The notes under the pieces were generated by a model that ran no database searches, was not told the origin of the DNA, and saw only the letters and a list, made by a program, of their open reading frames with translations. From Nemertoderma westbladi (taxonomy: Eukaryota; Xenacoelomorpha; Nemertodermatida; Nemertodermatidae): a stretch of DNA of 44,394 nt. The translations under genes and the position numbers were made by a program. This document shows positions 26,960 to 36,055 of the stretch, in pieces; position 1 is the stretch's first letter, and each line of letters opens with the position of its first letter. The DNA is taken from the NCBI GenBank assembly GCA_032718475.1, contig JAUCBJ010006304.1, forward strand, positions 1 through 44,394. The letters are read 5' to 3'.

Positions 26960-28260
26960 AGGAGGAGTTCTCTCGCCCTTATTGTTTCTACTCTATATAA
27001 ACGATCTCCCGCAAGTAGGAGTTCTCTCGCCCTTATTGTTTCTACTCTATATAAACGATCTCCCACAAGGATGAGTTCTCTCGCCCTTATTGTTTCTACT
27101 CTATATAAACGATCTCCCGCAAGTAGGAGTTCTCTCGCCCTTATTGTTTCTACTCTATATAAACGATCTCCCACAAGGAGGAGTTCTCTCGCCCTTATTG
27201 TTTCTACTCTATATAAACGATCTCCCGCAAGGAGGAGATCTCTCGCCCTTATTGTTTCTACTCTATATAAACGATCTCCCGCAAGGATGAGTTCTCTCGC
27301 CCTTATTGTTTCTACTCTATATAAACGATCTCCCGCAAGTAGGAGTTCTCTCGCCCTTATTGTTTCTACTCTATATAAACGATCTCCCACAAGGAGGAGT
27401 TCTCTCGCCCTTATTGTTTCTACTCTATATAAACGATCTCCCGCAAGGAGGAGATCTCTCGCCCTTATTGTTTCTACTCTATATAAACGATCTCCCGCAA
27501 GGATGAGTTCTCTCGCCCTTATTGTTTCTACTCTATATAAACGATCTCCCACAAGGAGGAGTTCTCTCGCCCTTATTGTTTCTACTCTATATAAACGATC
27601 TCCCGCAAGGAGGAGATCTCTCGCCCTTATTGTTTCTACTCTATATAAACGATCTCCCGCAAGGATGAGTTCTCTCGCCCTTATTGTTTCTACTCTATAT
27701 AAACGATCTCCCGCAAGTAGGAGTTCTCTCGCCCTTATTGTTTCTACTCTATATAAACGATCTCCCGCAAGGATGAGTTCTCTCGCCCTTATTGTTTCTA
27801 CTCTATATAAACGATCTCCCGCAAGGAGGAGTTCTCTCGCCCTTATTGTTTCTACTCTATATAAACGATCTCCCGCAAGGAGGAGTTCTCTCGCCCTTAT
27901 TGTTTCTACTCTATATAAACGATCTCCCACAAGGAGGAGTTCTCTCGCCCTTATTGTTTCTACTCTATATAAACGATCTCCCGCAAGGATGAGTTCTCTC
28001 GCCCTTATTGTTTCTACTCTATATAAACGATCTCCCGCAAGGAGGAGTTCTCTCGCCCTTATTGTATCTACTCTATATAAACGATCTCCCACAAGGAGGA
28101 GTTCTCTCGCCCTTATTGTTTCTACTCTATATAAACGATCTCCCGCAAGGAGGAGATCTCTCGCCCTTATTGTTTCTACTCTATATAAACGATCTCCCGC
28201 AAGGATGAGTTCTCTCGCCCTTATTGTTTCTACTCTATATAAACGATCTCCCGCAAGGAG
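26960..28260 (+). repeat. Four-unit (216-bp) higher-order repeat within the array
   Basis: The order GGATGAG, CAAGTAGG, CACAAGG, GAGATCTC occupies 27070-27285 and again 27286-27501. Related sets follow to 28204, with GGATGAG at about 27502, 27664, 27772, 27988 and 28204. Shorter or changed sets are present between them. Confidence 0.75.
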
Positions 28261-29844
28261 GAGTTCTCTCGCCCTTATTGTTTCTACTCTATATAAACGA
28301 TCTCCAGCAAGGAGGAGTTCTCTCGCCCTTATTGTTTCTACTCTATATAAACGATCTCCCGCAAGGAGGAGTTCTCTCGCCCTTATTGTTTCTACTCTAT
28401 ATAAACGATCTCCCGCAAGGAGGAGTTCTCTCGCCCTTATTGTTTCTACTCTATATAAACGATCTCCCGCAAGGAGGAGTTCTCTCGCCCTTATTGTTTC
28501 TACTCTATATAAACGATCTCCCGCAAGGAGGAGTTCTCTCGCCCTTATTGTTTTTACTCTATATAAACGATCTCCCGCAAGGAGGAGTTCTCTCGCCCTT
28601 ATTGTTTCTACTCTATATAAACGATCTCCCACAAGGAGGAGTTCTCTCGCCCTTATTGTTTCTACTCTATATAAACGATCTCCCGCAAGGAGGAGTTCTC
28701 TCGCCCTTATTGTTTCTACTCTATATAAACGATCTCCCGCAAGGAGGAGTTCTCTCGCCCTTATTGTTTCTACTCTATATAAACGATCTCCCGCAAGGAG
28801 GAGTTCTCTCGCCCTTATTGTTTCTACTCTATATAAACGATCTCCCGCAAGGAGGAGTTCTCTCGCCCTTATTGTTTCTACTCTATATAAACGATCTCCC
28901 ACAAGGAGGAGTTCTCTCGCCCTTATTGTTTCTACTCTATATAAACGATCTCCCGCAAGGAGGAGTTCTCTCGCCCTTATTGTTTCTACTCTATATAAAC
29001 GATCTCCCGCAAGGAGGAGTTCTCTCGCCCTTATTGTTTCTACTCTATATAAACGATCTCCCGCAAGGAGGAGTTCTCTCGCCCTTATTGTTTCTACTCT
29101 ATATAAACGATCTCCCGCAAGGAGGAGTTCTCTCGCCCTTATTGTTTCTACTCTATATAAACGATCTCCCGCAAGGAGGAGTTCTCTCGCCCTTATTGTT
29201 TCTACTCTATATAAACGATCTCCCGCAAGGAGGAGTTCTCTCGCCCTTATTGTTTCTACTCTATATAAACGATCTCCCGCAAGGAGGAGTTCTCTCGCCC
29301 TTATTGTTTCTACTCTATATAAACGATCTCCCGCAAGGAGGAGTTCTCTCGCCCTTATTGTTTCTACTCTATATAAACGATCTCCCGCAAGGAGGAGTTC
29401 TCTCGCCCTTATTGTTTCTACTCTATATAAACGATCTCCCGCAAGGAGGAGTTCTCTCGCCCTTATTGTTTCTACTCTATATAAACGATCTCCCGCAAGG
29501 AGGAGTTCTCTCGCCCTTATTGTTTCTACTCTATATAAACGATCTCCCACAAGGAGGAGTTCTCTCGCCCTTATTGTTTCTACTCTATATAAACGATCTC
29601 CCGCAAGGAGGAGTTCTCTCGCCCTTATTGTTTCTACTCTATATAAACGATCTCCCGCAAGGAGGAGTTCTCTCGCCCTTATTGTTTCTACTCTATATAA
29701 ACGATCTCCCGCAAGGAGGAGTTCTCTCGCCCTTATTGTTTCTACTCTATATAAACGATCTCCCGCAAGGAGGAGTTCTCTCGCCCTTATTGTTTCTACT
29801 CTATATAAACGATCTCCCAGCAAGGAGGAGTTCTCTCGCCCTTA

Positions 29845-32020
29845 TTGTTTCTACTCTATATAAACGATCTCCCGCAAGGAGGAGTTCTCTCGCCCTTATT
29901 GTTTCTACTCTATATAAACGATCTCCCGCAAGGAGGAGTTCTCTCGCCCTTATTGTTTCTACTCTATATAAACGATCTCCCGCAAGGAGGAGTTCTCTCG
30001 CCCTTATTGTTTCTACTCTATATAAACGATCTCCCGCAAGGAGGAGTTCTCTCGCCCTTATTGTTTCTACTCTATATAAACGATCTCCCGCAAGGAGGAG
30101 TTCTCTCGCCCTTATTGTTTCTACTCTATATAAACGATCTCCCGCAAGGAGGAGTTCTCTCGCCCTTATTGTTTCTACTCTATATAAACGATCTCCCGCA
30201 AGGAGGAGTTCTCTCGCCCTTATTGTTTCTACTCTATATAAACGATCTCCCGCAAGGAGGAGTTCTCTCGCCCTTATTGTTTCTACTCTATATAAACGAT
30301 CTCCCGCAAGGAGGAGTTCTCTCGCCCTTATTGTTTCTACTCTATATAAACGATCTCCCGCAAGGAGGAGTTCTCTCGCCCTTATTGTTTCTACTCTATA
30401 TAAACGATCTCCCGCAAGGAGGAGTTCTCTCGCCCTTATTGTTTCTACTCTATATAAACGATCTCCCGCAAGGAGGAGTTCTCTCGCCCTTATTGTTTCT
30501 ACTCTATATAAACGATCTCCCGCAAGGAGGAGTTCTCTCGCCCTTATTGTTTCTACTCTATATAAACGATCTCCCGCAAGGAGGAGTTCTCTCGCCCTTA
30601 TTGTTTCTACTCTATATAAACGATCTCCCGCAAGGAGGAGTTCTCTCGCCCTTATTGTTTCTACTCTATATAAACGATCTCCCGCAAGGAGGAGTTCTCT
30701 CGCCCTTATTGTTTCTACTCTATATAAACGATCTCCCGCAAGGAGGAGTTCTCTCGCCCTTATTGTTTCTACTCTATATAAACGATCTCCCGCAAGGAGG
30801 AGTTCTCTCGCCCTTATTGTTTCTACTCTATATAAACGATCTCCCGCAAGGAGGAGTTCTCTCGCCCTTATTGTTTCTACTCTATATAAACGATCTCCCG
30901 CAAGGAGGAGTTCTCTCGCCCTTATTGTTTCTACTCTATATAAACGATCTCCCGCAAGGAGGAGTTCTCTCGCCCTTATTGTTTCTACTCTATATAAACG
31001 ATCTCCCGCAAGGAGGAGTTCTCTCGCCCTTATTGTTTCTACTCTATATAAACGATCTCCCGCAAGGAGGAGTTCTCTCGCCCTTATTGTTTCTACTCTA
31101 TATAAACGATCTCCCGCAAGGAGGAGTTCTCTCGCCCTTATTGTTTCTACTCTATATAAACGATCTCCCGCAAGGAGGAGTTCTCTCGCCCTTATTGTTT
31201 CTACTCTATATAAACGATCTCCCGCAAGGAGGAGTTCTCTCGCCCTTATTGTTTCTACTCTATATAAACGATCTCCCGCAAGGAGGAGTTCTCTCGCCCT
31301 TATTGTTTCTACTCTATATAAACGATCTCCCGCAAGGAGGAGTTCTCTCGCCCTTATTGTTTCTACTCTATATAAACGATCTCCCGCAAGGAGGAGTTCT
31401 CTCGCCCTTATTGTTTCTACTCTATATAAACGATCTCCCGCAAGGAGGAGTTCTCTCGCCCTTATTGTTTCTACTCTATATAAACGATCTCCCGCAAGGA
31501 GGAGTTCTCTCGCCCTTATTGTTTCTACTCTATATAAACGATCTCCCGCAAGGAGGAGTTCTCTCGCCCTTATTGTTTCTACTCTATATAAACGATCTCC
31601 CGCAAGGAGGAGTTCTCTCGCCCTTATTGTTTCTACTCTATATAAACGATCTCCCGCAAGGAGGAGTTCTCTCGCCCTTATTGTTTCTACTCTATATAAA
31701 CGATCTCCCGCAAGGAGGAGTTCTCTCGCCCTTATTGTTTCTACTCTATATAAACGATCTCCCGCAAGGAGGAGTTCTCTCGCCCTTATTGTTTCTACTC
31801 TATATAAACGATCTCCCGCAAGGAGGAGTTCTCTCGCCCTTATTGTTTCTACTCTATATAAACGATCTCCCGCAAGGAGGAGTTCTCTCGCCCTTATTGT
31901 TTCTACTCTATATAAACGATCTCCCGCAAGGAGGAGTTCTCTCGCCCTTATTGTTTCTACTCTATATAAACGATCTCCCGCAAGGAGGAGTTCTCTCGCC
32001 CTTATTGTTTCTACTCTATA
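29845..32020 (+). repeat. Second homogenised block of the 54-bp array
   Basis: Roughly 40 consecutive CCCGC-type units with no variant that I can see follow the +1 indel near 29817. After about 32029 a GATCCCC variant (INDP for INDL) appears. At 32191, 32299, 32407 and 32515 it alternates with normal units every 108 bp, a dimeric arrangement. Confidence 0.75.
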
Positions 32021-33381
32021 TAAACGATCCCCCGCAAGGAGGAGTTCTCTCGCCCTTATTGTTTCTACTCTATATAAACGATCTCCCGCAAGGAGGAGTT
32101 CTCTCGCCCTTATTGTTTCTACTCTATATAAACGATCTCCCGCAAGGAGGAGTTCTCTCGCCCTTATTGTTTCTACTCTATATAAACGATCCCCCGCAAG
32201 GAGGAGTTCTCTCGCCCTTATTGTTTCTACTCTATATAAACGATCTCCCACAAGGAGGAGTTCTCTCGCCCTTATTGTTTCTACTCTATATAAACGATCC
32301 CCCGCAAGGAGGAGTTCTCTCGCCCTTATTGTTTCTACTCTATATAAACGATCTCCCGCAAGGAGGAGTTCTCTCACCCTTATTGTTTCTACTCTATATA
32401 AACGATCCCCCGCAAGGAGGAGTTCTCTCGCCCTTATTGTTTCTACTCTATATAAACGATCTCCCGCAAGGAGGAGTTCTCTCGCCCTTATTGTTTCTAC
32501 TCTATATAAACGATCCCCCGCAAGGAGGAGTTCTCTCGCCCTTATTGTTTCTACTCTATATAAACGATCTCCCGCAAGGAGGAGTTCTCTCGCCCTTATT
32601 GTTTCTACTCTATATAAACGATCTCCCGCAAGGAGGAGTTCTCTCGCCCTTATTGTTTCTACTCTATATAAACGATCTCCCGCAAGGAGGAGTTCTCTCG
32701 CCCTTATTGTTTCTACTCTATATAAACGATCTCCCACAAGGAGGAGTTCTCTCGCCCTTATTGTTTCTACTCTATATAAACGATCTCCCGCAAGGAGGAG
32801 TTCTCTCGCCCTTATTGTTTCTACTCTATATAAACGATCTCCCGCAAGGAGGAGTTCTCTCGCTCTTATTGTTTCTACTCTATATAAACGATCTCCCGCA
32901 AGGAGGAGTTCTCTCGCCCTTATTGTTTCTACTCTATATAAACGATCTCCCGCAAGGAGGAGTTCTCTCGCCCTTATTGTTTCTACTCTATATAAACGAT
33001 CTCCCGCAAGGAGGAGTTCTCTCGCCCTTATTGTTTCTACTCTATATAAACGATCTCCCGCAAGGAGGAGTTCTCTCGCCCTTATTGTTTCTACTCTATA
33101 TAAACGATCTCCCGCAAGGAGGAGTTCTCTCGCCCTTATTGTTTCTACTCTATATAAACGATCTCCCGCAAGGAGGAGTTCTCTCGCTCTTATTGTTTCT
33201 ACTCTATATAAACGATCCCCCGCAAGGAGGAGTTCTCTCGCCCTTATTGTTTCTACTCTATATAAACGATCTCCCGCAAGGAGGAGTTCTCTCGCCCTTA
33301 TTGTTTCTACTCTATATAAACGATCTCCCGCAAGGAGGAGTTCTCTCTCCCTTATTGTTTCTACTCTATATAAACGATCTC

Positions 33382-33645
33382 CCTAACGCTACTTCCCTCT
33401 TATTCACACTATTTGCTGATCATTCGACGCTCGAAACAATATAACTACTCGAACCAATAATATAAATTCAGAACTAAATAACGTTGCTGACTTAAATAAC
33501 GTTGTCTCTCTTTGAATCGAAAAAAAAACTGAATCAACTATTTTCTCAAATGTATTAAAAAATCCCCAGGATACACTCAGGATTAATAATAAACCACCAA
33601 AACATCAAACTAACAAAATTCTTAGGAATCTATCCCAGTAAAAAA
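33382..33645 (+). pseudogene. Right flank of the amplified RT gene: catalytic box to FLGI
   Basis: Continuing frame 1 of the array, this reads PNATSLLFTLFADHSTLETI and a stop. FADH stands where active LINE RTs have the catalytic F/YADD, so the second catalytic aspartate is replaced by His. A shifted frame gives NITTRTNNINSELNN and then NNVVSL, followed by another shift to IFSNVLKNPQDTLRINN and a final shift to KFLGIYPS near 33620. This is the normal order downstream of the YINDLP block in Jockey/CR1/L2-like RTs (ADD box, N.EL...WF, K...F, L.IN, FLG). It is therefore the C-terminal continuation of the gene whose left part is at 832-882. It has at least three frame disruptions and a broken active site and is non-functional. 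Confidence 0.85.
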
Positions 33646-34114
33646 ATCCCCATGCGTAACGCATTCGTGCCACATGCAGCATTTGTAAAAGGTGCGTGCA
33701 ATGTTATTTAAGATTCGTGAAGCCTTCGTCAATGGTTCGTCAGTCCGAATAATTTAACGAATGCGTATAGTATTCGTATCGCATGTGAGATTTCACTTGT
33801 AAATACATTCGTGGCTTATCATTCGTGGCACATGCGATACAAATGCTTCCACTCCTCACAAAAATAATTCGTGGTTCATTCGTTCGTGGCACATGCGATA
33901 CGAATGCTTAGCCGCGCCACGCTTAAAATTATTCGTGGTCCATTCCTGACGCATGCGATATGCGTGCAAAGCACTCAATTAGAGTACCGTACAAACTGTA
34001 ATACTGGCCAATCACAATTCGGCAAATAATCGAACATACAGTAGTGTTATTAGTTAGTAGCTCTCCCCCTTTGTTACCAGTCAGCCAGTCCCATGTACTT
34101 TTACTATATATTTA
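33646..34114. repeat. Short-repeat region with a 16-bp inverted repeat
   Basis: ATTCGTATCGCATGTG at 33772-33787 is perfectly inverted at 33890-33905. A block containing ATTCGTGGCACATGCGATA recurs about every 60 bp: CATGCGATA at 33831, 33892 and 33952, the last copy changed to CCTGACGCATGCGATA. A small palindrome TGCGTAACGCA lies near 33654. The layout could be a miniature inverted-repeat element, a decayed minisatellite or a structured 3' UTR. There is no coding signal. The rest, to about 34114, is unremarkable apart from a TTAGTTAGTAG near 34050 that resembles LINE tail repeats. Confidence 0.6.
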
Positions 34115-35008
34115 TTCAATGGGTTGCCCCAAGATTTAATGGGATCTACTTGGTCGAAATCCGTTTTGGCTCTTACGCAGTAGTTTCTCCATGTGAGGCC
34201 TAATCCTATATAGAATCATTTTATTGTATATTTTGGCAGCTACCACAAGCAGACAGATCCCACGATAGTTTGTTGGTATGCCGAGGTCTCCTTTCTTGGG
34301 GAGAGGCTTTAGTTGACCTTTAGTCCAAATTGGTGGTGGCTTTTCCCCTTTTAACATCCGGTTGCAAACATTCAATAATGGTCTGTTTAGCACTCCGGTT
34401 TTCCATACCTCCGCTGGGATTTAATCTAACCCACTCGCTTTATTATTGGACATGCTTTTAATGCTTCTTTGGAGTTCGACAGGTGTGTAGTCCCCTGTTT
34501 CTATAGGTAGTGTCTTGTCAGTTATTTTCCTTGTAGGGCTGACCTCGATGTTTGGTGGCTGCCCAAGCAAGTTGCTGAAGTGATTTGTCCACTTCACAAC
34601 ACGTTCTTCAGGACTATCGGCTTTGAGGCGCCCCTTTGCACAACTTTTCCGACCAGGTACCTCATTTACAGTTTGCCAGGTAAGTCTTGATTGTTGCTGT
34701 ATGTGAGCAGTTGTAATTGCTTCAGTTTTATCCTGTATGTACGTTTCCTGGCTGATGTTGTAGGCAAATTTATAATCGTCCTTAGCTTTCTTAACCTTGA
34801 TAATGTTTTCGGTTGTTGGTTGTTCGGTTTTAACTTTGTAGGCTATCTTAAGATCTTCTCTCTTACAAGTAACTTCAGAGTTTTGCCACGGCACATACTG
34901 TTTTTGTTTGGGTTTCTGGGGGATATGCCTCTTAGCTGATTCCTTGTGGGCTGTTATTATATTCTGGTATATTGAATCGGTAGATTGGTCTTCAGTTTGG
35001 ATTGGACT
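34115..35008 (-). pseudogene. Non-LTR retrotransposon pol: linker and RT fingers, inverted half
   Basis: Read on the minus strand, an open frame follows a TGA at 35009-35011. It runs through ITAHKESAKRHIP, QKQYVPWQNSEV, VKWTNHFSNLLGQPP, MSNNKASGLD, then a TAA near 34421, and continues in the same frame with IPAEVWK, NYRGICLLVVAAKIYNKMIL and SQNGFRPSRS. A second TAA at 34136 is followed by ILGQPIE. These are the pre-RT linker and the RT finger motifs (GPDGIPAE, PKKGD...NYRGIsL, NQ.GFR.GRS...QIL) of LINE pols. The palm with the catalytic boxes is missing. Two in-frame stops make it a pseudogene. It joins the opposite-strand tail at 35014, and together they look like one rearranged insertion. 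Confidence 0.9.
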
Positions 35009-35020
35009 TCATTGGACTTC
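35001..35020. repeat. 10-bp tandem duplication at the inversion junction
   Basis: ATTGGACTTC occurs at 35001-35010 and again at 35011-35020, exactly where minus-strand pol homology ends and plus-strand pol homology starts. Small duplications or microhomologies at the joint are a known feature of twin-primed LINE inversions. Confidence 0.8.
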
Positions 35021-35598
35021 TGTTACCTGGGATCATGGATCCGGAAGTCAGGTGAGGACCTTCGAATACGTAAGGGAAAGGCATGGACAACCTTGAATAG
35101 GCTTTCCAGGATTTGGAAGTCACCGAGAATTAATCGGAAACTTAAGGTCCGATTATTTAGAGCAGCAGTAGTTCCAGTACTCCTCTACGGGAGTCCATGC
35201 TGGGCTCTACCTGCTGAGGACACAAAATCTCTGGATGGCACATTCACAAGAATGCTAAGCCGGGTTCGTTGTGTCAAGTGCAGTGCACTCATCTCCAACC
35301 AGACACTATATAACATTGGAGGTGTCTCATTGGTCACCCAAGCTTGACACTAGAACAAAATCGCCTCCGCTTTGCAGGACATTGCTTTCGCCGTGAGGAC
35401 CAGCCAGTGCATAATCTCGTACTTTGGCAGCCTCATGGCGTGAATACACTGAATAAGCATGGTAGACAGCCCATGACTTTCTTTGGACGCATCTTAAAGG
35501 ACACTGGACAAGAAGATGTGGATGATCTAGCAAATGTCATGGATGATAGGGAGTTGTGGCGGTGCAATTTTGTCGATAAGCCGGCACAGCATTCTTAA
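35014..35598 (+). pseudogene. Non-LTR retrotransposon pol, C-terminal tail, non-inverted half
   Basis: The frame opening with DFCYLGSWIRKSGEDL continues through RIRKGKAWTTLNRLSRIWKS, LKVRLFRAAVVPVLLYGSP, SLDGTFTRML and NQTLYN, then stops near 35345. A shifted frame takes over with RLRFAGHCFRREDQPVHN, LVLWQPHG and GRQPMTFF, then LKDTGQEDVDD and MDDRELWR, ending at TAA 35596-35598. It is the same C-terminal module as at 2-536 but better preserved (one frameshift). The DGTYTRMLR-like part is followed by a diverged stretch (SRVRCVKCSALIS) where relatives have an N.SW..H.TN motif. The tail carries the Cys/His arrangement of the AGHC block. Together with the inverted half at 34115-35008 it represents one element lacking the RT palm. 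Confidence 0.9.
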
Positions 35599-35650
35599 AA
35601 ATGCAGCTGCAATGCAGCATGCCGATCCTAGTAGTTAGTAGTAGTAATGC
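35599..35650 (+). repeat. Retroelement 3' end with TAG-rich tail
   Basis: After the pol stop there is a short GC-mixed segment and then TAGTAGTTAGTAGTAGTAA (35630-35648). Short microsatellite tails in place of poly-A are common in several LINE families, so this is probably the 3' end of the insertion. I could not identify a target-site duplication. A similar CTAGTAGTAATAAA occurs near 36124-36137. Confidence 0.55.
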
Positions 35651-35740
35651 ACAATCATGGACTGCTTATATAGGCTCTGGTGCTGCGCGAAGCCCCACAA
35701 CGTGTTAATTTATGTTGCAATAGTCTACCGTTTTACTTAC

Positions 35741-36055
35741 CATTGTATAGAGTGCGGCATTAAAGTATCCTCTACACAGTAAACACTTTCGGTTTCTTCT
35801 ATGATTTGTTCCGCAACCATGGCAACGTAATACATTACTGCCTAACTGATTATCAAATGGACCAGTTCTATGGAAGTCTTCATCACTTTCTGGCAGTCGT
35901 GACTGCAGGTTAGTCGGACAGTTGTTGTCACGGATACATTCAGTTGGTCTGACGTTGTTTCTTAAAGGAATCTGGGTGGACGGACATACGCCATTCAGTG
36001 GATGTTGTGGAATCGCGTATATTCGTACTCGCATAGGTGAACATCCACTCCACAT
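35741..36055 (-). CDS. Possible exon of a Cys-rich protein of unknown function
   Basis: On the minus strand an ATG at 36055 opens about 105 codons to a splice donor-like ATG|GTAAGT, whose exon end would be 35741. If read through, the frame stops at 35705. The product has paired cysteines (NGVCPSTQIPLRNN, PTECIRDNNCPTN, then CHGCGTNHRRNRKCLLCRGY), so nine cysteines in a short, Pro- and Asn-rich chain. The CHGC...CLLC part resembles a zinc-knuckle or disulphide-rich module, but I recognise no family. A TATATAAA lies about 95 bp upstream near 36147 and an X-box about 400 bp upstream at 36446. No signal peptide is evident, so the true start may be in another exon. It is single-copy-looking sequence between decayed transposons and could be chance. 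Confidence 0.35.

Larger units (their letters stand above)
883..33381 (+). repeat. 54-bp tandem array (about 600 units) made from an RT motif
   Basis: One continuous tandem array. The unit is 54 bp and in one frame encodes the 18 residues PQGGVLSPLLFLLYINDL, a conserved palm-domain block of non-LTR reverse transcriptases. Length divided by period gives about 600 units. Main variants: CCCGC versus CCCAC at the unit start, CCAGC (Q for P), a 3-bp deletion giving 51-bp units, a G-to-T change giving GGATGAG (a TGA stop), GTTATC, GTTTTC, CTCACG and GATCCCC. Single-base indels shift the frame near 5344 (+1), 12797 (+1), 13070 (+1), 19133 (-2), 24041 (-1), 25500 (-1) and 29817 (+1). Three of six frames have no stop in the standard unit (PQGG..., RRSSLALIVSTLYKRSPA, and on the minus strand ELLLAGDRLYRVETIRAR), so the kilobase-long open frames are by-products. 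No start context, introns or codon-level selection suggests a protein. It is best described as a satellite or megasatellite of retrotransposon origin. Confidence 0.97.

Noticed and set aside
883-33381. CRISPR-like array
   Set aside because: There are no variable spacers between repeats. The units are directly adjacent and nearly identical, the context is an animal genome, and the unit is an RT coding motif.
883-33381. AAGGAGGAG in each unit as ribosome binding sites
   Set aside because: The window is eukaryotic and no ATG follows at a suitable distance in the standard unit. The sequence is simply the Gln-Gly-Gly codons.
34691-34939. 82-codon open frame on the + strand opposite the inverted pol half
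   Set aside because: It is the antisense shadow of the retroelement sequence on the minus strand.
35812-35827. CGCAACCATGGCAACG as another RFX site
   Set aside because: Only one half-site (GGCAAC) fits; the other half departs from the consensus, and it lies within the putative Cys-rich coding frame.
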